Shown here piece by piece: positions 1-5,445 of a stretch of DNA of 6,013 nucleotides. Positions within the stretch are counted from its first letter, which is position 1. Every line of letters starts with the position of its first letter. The notes under the pieces are model-generated. The model was not told the DNA's origin. It saw only the letters and a list, made by a program, of their open reading frames with translations, and made no database searches. The DNA is from an uncultured Bacilli bacterium. GTDB lineage: Bacteria > Bacillota_I > Bacilli_A > RF39 > UBA660. The position numbers and the translations under genes were made by a program. The stretch spans positions 1 to 6,013 of the forward strand of contig CANROL010000074.1 in NCBI GenBank assembly GCA_947632255.1, in the 5' to 3' direction.

Positions 1-1
1 T

Positions 2-2338
2 ACAATTATTCGTTATAAAAGAATGCAATGATTTGAAACTTTATGGCTTCCAGGAATGGATCATGCAGGAATTGCAACTCAAGCAAAAGTTGACCAAAAA
101 TTAAGTAATATGGGTATTAATCCCCGTTCTTTAACAAGAGAAGAATGGCTTAAATATGCTTGGGAATGGAAAGAAGAATATGCTTTAAATATTCATAGGC
201 AATGGGCAACTTTAGGTTTATCTCTAGCTTATTCCAAAGAAAGATTTACTTTAGATGAAGGGTTATCTAAAGCAGTTAGAAAAGTATTTGTAGATTTATA
301 TAATAAAGGTTTAATTTATCAAGGGGAATAGATTATTAACTGGGATCCAGCTGCCATGACGGCTTTATCAAATGAAGAAGTAATATATAAAGATATACCT
401 GGGGCTTTTTATCACTTAAAATATAAAATTGAGGGTAGTGAAGAATATTTAGATGTAGCAACAACTAGACCGGAAACTTTATTCGGGGATACGGCGGTGG
501 CTGTTAATCCTAATGATGAACGCTATAAAAAATATCATGGGAAAAATGTAATACTTCCCATTGTTAATAGAATTATTCCTATTGTTTTAGATGAACATGC
601 CGATATGGATAAAGGTACTGGTTGTGTAAAAATAACCCCTTATCATGATCCTAATGACTATGAAGTTGGAAAAAGACATAACTTAGATGCTATTCAATGT
701 ATTAATTTGGATGGAACGATGAATAAAGTCGCGGTTGGCTATGAAGGTTTAGATCGCTATATCGCTCGAGAAAAATTAATTGGGGATTTAAAAGAACAAG
801 GACTACTTTTAAAGGTTGAAGATATTACGCATAATGCTCCATTTAGTGAAAGATCTGGTGTTTTAATTGAACCAATGATATCTAAACAATGGTTTGTTAA
901 AATGCGTCCTTTAGCCGATCAAGTTTTAAATAATCAAAAAAATAAAGAGACAAAAGTTAATTTTGTACCAAAAAGATTTGAAAAAATAATGAACCATTGG
1001 ATGGAAATTACATATGACTGGTGTATATCAAGACAACTTTGGTGGGGACATAGAATTCCTGCTTGGTATAAAAATGGCGAAGTATATGTGGGATTAGAGG
1101 CTCCAAAAGAAGATGGTTGGGTACAAGATCCTGATGTTTTAGATACCTGGTTTTCTAGTGCTTTATGGCCATTTTCAACTTTAGGTTGGCCTGATAATAC
1201 TGAAGATTTAAAAACATATTACCCTAATAACTTATTAGTAACGGGTTATGATATAATTCCTTTTTGGGTAAATAGAATGACTTTTCAAGGTTTAGAATTT
1301 TTAGGAAAAAGACCATTTGAATATTGTTTAATTCATGGACTTATTCGGGATAAAGAAGGAAGAAAAATGTCTAAGAGTTTAGGTAATGGTATTGATCCAA
1401 TTGAAATGTGTGAAAAATATGGTGCCGATGCTTTAAGATTTTATTTAACTACCGCGGTATCAAATGGAATGGATTTAAAATTTGATGAAGAAAACTTGAA
1501 AGCAACTTGGAATTTTATTAATAAACTTTGGAATGCATCACGTTTTGTTTTAATGAATATTGAAGATGTTAAAGAAGAAGAATTAAATTTAAAACAAGTT
1601 GATAAATGGATTTTAACTAGATATAATGAAACTGTTAAAAATGTAACTAAATATATGGATAAATTTGAACTTAATAATGCCGGTGATGAAATATATAATT
1701 TTATTTATAATGATTTTTGTGATAATTATATAGAATTTGCTAAATTTAGTTTGGATGATAATACGACAAAATTAGTTTTAAAACAAATTTTAAGGGGAAT
1801 TTTAAAAATGCTTCATCCATTTATGCCTTATGTAACTGATGAAATATATAGTAAAATACCTAATATTAATGAAAATATTATGGTAAGTAGTTATCCAGTT
1901 TATAATAAAAAAGAAATATTTAAAAAAGAAGAACAAGAAGTTAAAGATTTAATAGAATTTGTCAGGATTTATCGAAAAACTTATCAAGAAAATCATTTAG
2001 ATAAAACTGTTCAAGTTAAGTTTAATAATAATAGTGATTATGAACTTATTAAGAAAATATTAAAGATACAAAATATTGTTAATGATAGTTTAGATATTAT
2101 GAGTTATAATGTTGTTTATAAAGAATTTGATGTAACTTTATATTATGAAAAAGAACAGACAGAAGAAGATAAATTACAATTACAAAAAGAAATAGAGACT
2201 TTAAAGGCTTCAATAAATAAAAGAAAAGGTTTACTTGCAAATCAAGCTTTTGTTAGTAAAGCACCAAGTAATTTAGTTGAAAGTGAAAAAGAAAAATTAG
2301 CCCAAGAAGAAGAAAAATTACAAAAATTAATGAATTGA
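2..2338 (+). pseudogene. valS: Valine--tRNA ligase, 5' end outside window, interrupted by two in-frame stop codons
   Basis: ValRS charges tRNA-Val with valine in the cytoplasm and edits mischarged threonine. About 779 codons are visible in one frame; the family is about 880 residues, so roughly the first 100, including HIGH, lie before the window. Visible landmarks are IIRYKRMQ at the start, LWLPGMDHAGIATQ, IINWDP (332-349), the CP1 editing-domain TTRPETLFGD (from 461), DWCISRQLWWGHRIPAWY (from 1016), DVLDTWFSSALWP (from 1133), KMSKS (1364-1378), the anticodon-binding helices, and a C-terminal Lys/Glu-rich coiled coil (about 2170-2335). TGA at 29-31 replaces the conserved Gly of RMQG, and TAG at 329-331 replaces the residue before IINWDP (Tyr in Bacillus ValRS as I recall it). 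There is no frameshift. The ATG at 356 opens a 660-codon ORF but has no good ribosome binding site and sits inside a conserved block, so it is not a believable native start. Either a recent pseudogene or sequence error; the identity is certain, the broken status less so. Confidence 0.9.
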
Positions 2339-2363
2339 TTATTAAGCAAAATAGTTATATAAT
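2335..2363 (+). promoter_or_regulatory. Probable promoter of tRNA-Arg, overlapping the valS stop codon
   Basis: TTGATT (2335-2340) and a perfect TATAAT (2358-2363) are separated by 17 bases, the ideal spacing. Transcription would start near 2370, about 7 bases before the mature tRNA 5' end. The -35 box contains the valS TGA stop. The call rests on match and position only; AT-rich DNA yields chance -10 boxes. Confidence 0.55.
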
Positions 2364-2372
2364 TATTTTGCT
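2345..2372. repeat. Inverted repeat between valS and the tRNA
   Basis: AGCAAAATA (2345-2353) is the reverse complement of TATTTTGCT (2364-2372); the interior also pairs partly. It lies over the putative -10 box and ends 4 bases before the tRNA. No U-tract follows on the + strand, so it does not look like a normal valS terminator. It could be a processing or regulatory hairpin, or chance. Confidence 0.4.
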
Positions 2373-2376
2373 AAAT

Positions 2377-2452
2377 GTTCCCATAGCACAACAGGATAGT
2401 GCAGTTGCCTCCTAAGCAATCGATAGGTGTTCGAGTCACCTTGGGGACACCA
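2377..2452 (+). tRNA. tRNA-Arg (anticodon CCT)
   Basis: A complete 76-nt cloverleaf folds by eye. The acceptor stem GTTCCCA pairs with TGGGGAC with one T-G wobble. The D stem is GCAC/GTGC with loop AACAGGATA (G18-G19 present). The anticodon stem is GTTGC/GCAAT with loop CTCCTAA, giving anticodon CCT at 2411-2413, which reads AGG. The variable loop is CGAT, and the T arm is AGGTG-TTCGAGT-CACCT. The discriminator base is A and the 3' CCA is encoded. U36 followed by A37 makes it an expected substrate for t6A37 modification, the pathway begun by TsaC encoded about 1 kb downstream. Confidence 0.97.
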
Positions 2453-2463
2453 ATTAGAAATTT

Positions 2464-2482
2464 AGCCCTATAAAGGGCTTTT
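2464..2482 (+). terminator. Small terminator-like hairpin after tRNA-Arg
   Basis: AGCCCT (2464-2469) pairs with AGGGCT (2474-2479) around a 4-base loop, followed by a short T run and AATTT. Six base pairs and a short U-tract suggest partial termination. Read-through into the downstream HEIHH gene is plausible because I see no convincing promoter between this hairpin and 2505. Confidence 0.5.
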
Positions 2483-2504
2483 AATTTAAGTTAGGTGGAA
2501 TATT

Positions 2505-3494
2505 ATGACTATAAAAGAAATAAGTAATTATATTAAAACTTTAAATCCTAATATTGATAGTAAAACATTAGAATATTTAACTAATTATTTTTATGTAGCT
2601 TTAAAAAGAAAAGTTATTCCAACAAGTGTATCTTTAGATAAATTAATAAAAAATACTTTAAATTTTGTTAATAGAATAGAATTTTATAATGAAAACTATC
2701 AAGTTTATAAAAATGATGTTAATGGTTTTATTGATTATTCTAGTAAAACACTTTATATTAGAGATAATTTAGATGAACCTTTAAAAGAGATGGTTATATA
2801 TCATGAAATTCATCATGCAGCTCAAACTAATCCTTTAAACTTTGAAGTTGGTATAAATCAAGAAAGCAATATAGGGCGCTTAATCATGGAAGCTCAAACC
2901 GAATATATAGCCGAAGAAATATATAAAACTATTCATAATATAGAATATGAAGAAAGGATAATACCGACTTCAAATTTAAGGATGAAAGATGGAGGAGTAG
3001 TAATATCTAGCTTACAAATTTACGAATTATATGATAATTTACTTACTAAGTTAGCTATTATAATGGATGTTCCCAAAGATTATTTTGTATCAATAAATTA
3101 TTTATATAATAATAATTGGGGTTTAAAAGTATTAGAGGAAAGATATAAACTAGTTCAAGATAAATATCAATTATCTTATAGTTTTAGACAATTATTATTA
3201 TATTTAGATTATATATATTGTGTTGATTATATTTCTTATAAAGATAATCCAGATAAAGAATTACTTTTAAAGGGAGGAGTAACTAAAAAATATGAAATAC
3301 ATCCTCGGCAATATTTACCTTTATCTTTAGTAAATGAACAAGTTTATTTAGCTCAATTAGATGGCAATATATTTTTAGCTTTAGTAGAATTTGATGGTAA
3401 TTATCGAGATTTTGCTAAATATATTGTTGATAATAAACAAAGAGATATAGCTCAAGAATATATAGAGATGGTTGATAAAGAATTAGAAAAATGA
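2505..3494 (+). CDS. Uncharacterised HEIHH zincin-like metallopeptidase domain protein
   Basis: I do not recognise this 329-residue protein as a named family. It carries HEIHH at residues 100-104 (context MVIYHEIHHAAQ), which fits the HExxH zinc-binding and catalytic signature of zincins. A second block, LIMEAQTEYIAEEIY (126-140), resembles the glutamate-bearing helix (E-x-x-T-E-x-x-A) that supplies the third zinc ligand in gluzincins; E129 or E133 would be the ligand. There is no signal peptide or membrane segment, so it is expected in the cytoplasm. The C-terminal half is rich in Tyr, Leu and Asp and has no motif I know. The start is backed by AGGTGG at 2493-2498, 6 bases before ATG. The TGA stop overlaps the ribosome binding site of tsaC, so the two genes are probably co-transcribed. 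Substrate and role unknown; proteolysis is inferred from the motif only. Confidence 0.85.
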   Translation: MTIKEISNYIKTLNPNIDSKTLEYLTNYFYVALKRKVIPTSVSLDKLIKNTLNFVNRIEFYNENYQVYKNDVNGFIDYSSKTLYIRDNLDEPLKEMVIYHEIHHAAQTNPLNFEVGINQESNIGRLIMEAQTEYIAEEIYKTIHNIEYEERIIPTSNLRMKDGGVVISSLQIYELYDNLLTKLAIIMDVPKDYFVSINYLYNNNWGLKVLEERYKLVQDKYQLSYSFRQLLLYLDYIYCVDYISYKDNPDKELLLKGGVTKKYEIHPRQYLPLSLVNEQVYLAQLDGNIFLALVEFDGNYRDFAKYIVDNKQRDIAQEYIEMVDKELEK

Positions 3495-3504
3495 GGAATA
3501 AAAA

Positions 3505-4134
3505 ATGGTTAAAATAATTGATGTTAGAAATAAAATTAAAGATGAAGATTTAGATGAAGTAGCTTTAAAAATTAAAAATGGAGGTATAGTTATATTTCCT
3601 ACAGAAACTGTTTATGGAATAGGGGTTAATGGGTTAGATCAAGAGGCTGTAAAAAAATTATATGAAGTTAAGAAAAGACCTTTAGATAAACCATTTAGTT
3701 TACTAGTAGATAGTCTTCAAATGATAAAAGAATTAACCGAAGAAATAAGTAGTGAAGAAGAGAAGCTAATTAAGAAATTTTTTCCAGGTCCTTTAACACT
3801 TATTATGAAGAAAAAGAATATTGTCCCGGATATTACAACTGCGAATACGCCATATGTGGGGATTAGAATGCCGGATAATGATATTACTTTAGCTTTAATT
3901 AAAAAAGCAGGAGTACCAATCGCGGCCCCAAGTGCCAATATTTCCGGTAAACCTAGTGGGACTAATATTGAAGATATTAAAGAAGATTTTTTAAATATTG
4001 ATTATATGTTAGATGCGGGAGAAGCTAAAATAGGAATTGCATCCACAATTGTTAAAATCGAAAATAGTGAAGTAAAAATAATAAGAGAAGGAAGTATTTC
4101 TAAAGAAGAAATAGAAGAATGTTTAAAAAATTAA
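3505..4134 (+). CDS. tsaC: L-threonylcarbamoyladenylate synthase (TsaC/YwlC, YrdC family)
   Basis: It makes threonylcarbamoyl-AMP from threonine, bicarbonate and ATP, the first step of t6A37 formation on ANN-decoding tRNAs; TsaD with TsaB/TsaE then transfers the group. The 209-residue protein is one YrdC domain. Hallmarks are GGIVIFPTETVYGIG (26-40), the basic KKRPLDKPFSLLV (56-68), FFPGPLTLI (92-100), GIRMPD (119-124), APSANISGKPSGT (141-153), a DAG turn (170-172), STIV (180-183) and IREG (193-196). It lacks the extra C-terminal domain of the long Sua5 form, so it is the short TsaC type. Its ribosome binding site GAGGA overlaps the stop of the preceding gene, with a 10-base gap, indicating translation from the same message. 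The nearest strong terminator downstream is the one at 4263-4292. Confidence 0.95.
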   Translation: MVKIIDVRNKIKDEDLDEVALKIKNGGIVIFPTETVYGIGVNGLDQEAVKKLYEVKKRPLDKPFSLLVDSLQMIKELTEEISSEEEKLIKKFFPGPLTLIMKKKNIVPDITTANTPYVGIRMPDNDITLALIKKAGVPIAAPSANISGKPSGTNIEDIKEDFLNIDYMLDAGEAKIGIASTIVKIENSEVKIIREGSISKEEIEECLKN

Positions 4135-4164
4135 AGATTTTTTAAGAAATTTTTAAAAAAGTCT
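4135..4164. repeat. AT-rich imperfect inverted repeat after tsaC
   Basis: AGATTTTTTAA (4135-4145) can pair with TTAAAAAAGTCT (4153-4164) with one bulged G at 4161. It directly follows the tsaC stop. The stem is nearly all A-T and no T-run follows, so termination here would be weak. It abuts the -35 box of the next promoter. Confidence 0.35.
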
Positions 4165-4191
4165 TGATTTAATAAAAATATTTGTTATAAT
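4164..4191 (+). promoter_or_regulatory. Promoter of the putative small RNA (extended -10)
   Basis: TTGATT (4164-4169), a 16-base spacer, and TGTTATAAT (4183-4191), which is a perfect -10 with the TG extension. Transcription is expected to begin near A4198, which is exactly the first base of an 8-bp hairpin. No ATG-initiated ORF of useful size lies between this promoter and the terminator at 4292. Confidence 0.65.
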
Positions 4192-4197
4192 AAATTC

Positions 4198-4292
4198 ACC
4201 AATTCACTTAAAGGCGAATTGGTACTAGTATCACACTAGTCAACCCCTTTTTATTCTTTTTGAAAGTTGTCCCTTAGGGACAGCTTTTTTTT
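4198..4292 (+). ncRNA. Putative structured small RNA, about 95 nt, family not recognised
   Basis: The segment is bounded by a good promoter and a strong intrinsic terminator, and has no start codon on the + strand. Hairpin 1 pairs ACCAATTC (4198-4205) with GAATTGGT (4216-4223). Hairpin 2 pairs ACTAGT (4224-4229) with ACTAGT (4235-4240) around ATCAC and stacks directly on hairpin 1. A C-rich then T-rich single-stranded stretch follows (CAACCCC at 4241-4247, then Ts). Hairpin 3 is the terminator. The loop of hairpin 1 contains AAAGG (4210-4214), which can pair with CCTTT (4246-4250) to form a pseudoknot. The next gene has its own promoter after the terminator, so this looks like an independent transcript, not only a leader. 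A trans-acting RNA or a small riboswitch/attenuator are both possible. I see no match to SRP RNA, tmRNA, 6S RNA or a T-box. Confidence 0.5.
4263..4292 (+). terminator. Strong intrinsic terminator
   Basis: AGTTGTCCC (4265-4273) pairs with GGGACAGCT (4277-4285) around TTA, with one T-G wobble, extendable by two A-T pairs, and runs into eight Ts (4285-4292). It ends the putative small RNA and would also catch read-through from tsaC. Confidence 0.9.
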
Positions 4293-4320
4293 GGAATTTT
4301 CTAAAATTTGTTAAAAGTAG

Positions 4321-4349
4321 TTTACTTGAAAAATATTAAATGCTATAAT
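4321..4349 (+). promoter_or_regulatory. Promoter of the thioredoxin-like gene (extended -10)
   Basis: TTTACT (4321-4326), a 17-base spacer, and TGCTATAAT (4341-4349), a perfect -10 with TG extension. The start site is expected around 4356, leaving a short leader of about 15 bases that contains the AAGGA ribosome binding site (4357-4361). TTGAAA at 4326-4331 is a better -35 match but only 12 bases from the -10, so it was not chosen. Confidence 0.6.
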
Positions 4350-4370
4350 TTAAATTAAGGATGTGGAAAG

Positions 4371-4931
4371 ATGAAAAAATTAATTACTTTTATAGTTATG
4401 GGGATAATATTATTAATACCAAATACGGTGTTAGCTAAAGATAAAATTACAATATATATATTTAGAGGGGATGAATGTCCTCATTGTGAAGATGCTTTAG
4501 ATTTTATTTATACAAATAAAGATAAAATACCTGATAATGTAGAAATTATTACTTATGAAACTTGGAGTAATGAAAATAATGCTAAGCTCTTAGAAAAACT
4601 TGATGAATATTTTGAAGTAGAAGAAAAAGATGTGGGCAGTGTACCATTTATTGTAGTAGGTACAGACTATAAATTAGGTATGTATGGCAATTTAACAGAT
4701 TTTAATAATTTACTTGATATGGCTAAAAAATATGAAACTGAAGAATATGAAGATATAGTTGCTAAAACTATTAAAGAAATGCAAAGTGAAGATAAAAGTT
4801 TGAAATTTAAAGCTTATTCTTTAGAAAAATTAATGGGGCCTAATGTTGTTGGAAATATTATTGTTATAACTGTTTTTGGAGTAATTGTCTTAGGCTTTGT
4901 GGGAATGATTGTTGTATCTCGTAAAAAATAA
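4371..4931 (+). CDS. Secreted, membrane-anchored thioredoxin-like protein with CPHC active site
   Basis: The 186-residue protein has a hydrophobic N-terminal signal (about 1-22, KK followed by a Leu/Ile core, possible cleavage after VLA at 20-22). A thioredoxin-like domain follows with strand ITIYIF, then CPHC at 36-39, and the cis-proline segment SVPFIVVG (90-97, P92). A charged spacer leads to a C-terminal transmembrane helix (about 159-182) ending in SRKK on the cytoplasmic side. The domain should therefore face outside, tethered to the membrane. CPHC is the DsbA-type active site, so disulfide formation or exchange on exported proteins is a reasonable inference; the domain is shorter than DsbA and has no obvious room for the inserted helical domain. 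No DsbB-like or CcdA-like partner is in the window. It is a single-gene unit with its own promoter and terminator; AAGGA at 4357-4361 supports the start. The exact family is not recognised. Confidence 0.88.
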   Translation: MKKLITFIVMGIILLIPNTVLAKDKITIYIFRGDECPHCEDALDFIYTNKDKIPDNVEIITYETWSNENNAKLLEKLDEYFEVEEKDVGSVPFIVVGTDYKLGMYGNLTDFNNLLDMAKKYETEEYEDIVAKTIKEMQSEDKSLKFKAYSLEKLMGPNVVGNIIVITVFGVIVLGFVGMIVVSRKK

Positions 4932-4937
4932 TATATT

Positions 4938-4965
4938 AAACTACTTTTATTAGTAGTTTTTTTTT
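4938..4965 (+). terminator. Strong intrinsic terminator after the thioredoxin-like gene
   Basis: AAACTACT (4938-4945) pairs perfectly with AGTAGTTT (4952-4959) around a 6-base loop, with a nine-T run (4957-4965). It begins 6 bases after the stop codon. Confidence 0.88.
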
Positions 4966-4973
4966 GATATAAT
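4965..4973 (+). promoter_or_regulatory. Promoter of rplI-dnaB (extended -10, poor -35)
   Basis: TGATATAAT contains a perfect -10 (4968-4973) with TG extension. The region where a -35 box should be (about 4945-4950) is the loop of the terminator hairpin and is only T-rich. The TG motif probably compensates. The start site near 4980 would leave a leader of under 20 bases, essentially just the ribosome binding site. Confidence 0.5.
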
Positions 4974-4996
4974 ATGATGTATGGAAGGAAATTATT

Positions 4997-5437
4997 ATGA
5001 AAGTAATATTGACTCAGGATGTTAAAAAAGTAGGAAAAAAAGATGATATTTTAAATGTTAGTGATGGTTATGCTAATAACTATTTAATTAAAAATAAATT
5101 TGCCGTTCCTTATACTAAAAAAAGTAAAGAAGTATTAGATATGGAAATTAATGCTCGTGAAGTTAAAAATCAAGAACAAATTCAAGCTTATATGGAAGTT
5201 AAAGATAAATTAGAAGGGAAAGTTTTAAATTTTAAAGTTAAAACTGGAGCTCAAGATAAAGTATTTGGGAAAATATCAACTAAACAAATCGCAGATGAAC
5301 TAAAAAAAGAAGGATTTTTAATTGATAAAAAAAATATTATTTTAGATAGTGATATTGCTAGTTTAGGTATGCATGAAGTAGTAATTTCTTTACATAAAAA
5401 AGTTAATTTTAAAATTAAAGTAAATTTAAGTAAGTAG
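4997..5437 (+). CDS. rplI: 50S ribosomal protein L9 (bL9)
   Basis: bL9 binds 23S rRNA near the base of the L1 stalk and helps keep reading frame during translation. At 146 residues it matches the usual length of about 148. The N-terminal rRNA-binding domain starts MKVILTQDVKKVGKKDDI and contains the family hallmark GYANNYLI followed by FAVPYT (24-40). A long charged connecting helix (about 41-74) follows, then the C-terminal domain with VFGKIST (89-95) and LGMHEVVISLHKKV (123-136). AAGGA at 4985-4989, 7 bases before ATG, supports the start. It ends in TAG, 8 bases before dnaB, the conserved Firmicutes arrangement, and the two are surely co-transcribed. The gdpP-like gene often found upstream in Bacilli is absent here. 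Confidence 0.98.
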   Translation: MKVILTQDVKKVGKKDDILNVSDGYANNYLIKNKFAVPYTKKSKEVLDMEINAREVKNQEQIQAYMEVKDKLEGKVLNFKVKTGAQDKVFGKISTKQIADELKKEGFLIDKKNIILDSDIASLGMHEVVISLHKKVNFKIKVNLSK

Positions 5438-5445
5438 GTGATAAC

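Noticed and set aside
29..31. UGA read as glycine, as in SR1/Gracilibacteria
   Set aside because: TGA ends the HEIHH gene (3492-3494) and valS (2336-2338) at sensible positions, and the gene content is Firmicutes-like, so the standard code is used.
329..331. UAG reassigned to an amino acid
   Set aside because: TAG ends rplI at the family's normal length, 8 bases before the dnaB start, so it works as a stop here.
356..2338. ATG at 356 as the real start of a separate 660-residue protein
   Set aside because: The start falls within the conserved INWDP-to-TALS block of ValRS, has no good ribosome binding site, and the same frame continues upstream with conserved ValRS sequence.
2345..2372. Intrinsic terminator of valS
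   Set aside because: The stem is A-T rich and is followed by AAATGTTCCC instead of a T-run.
3717..3938. 73-codon open frame on the minus strand inside tsaC, hydrophobic when translated
   Set aside because: It lies wholly within the well-conserved tsaC coding region and has no support of its own; AT-rich codons on the sense strand produce hydrophobic antisense frames.
4198..4292. T-box leader controlling the downstream gene
   Set aside because: GGTAC at 4221 vaguely recalls the T-box core, but the GGUACCGCG-type antiterminator and specifier loop are absent, the element is too short, and the downstream gene is not an amino-acid gene and has its own promoter.
4326..4349. TTGAAA as -35 box for the thioredoxin-like gene
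   Set aside because: The spacer to TATAAT is only 12 bases, too short for the main sigma factor; TTTACT with 17 bases fits better.
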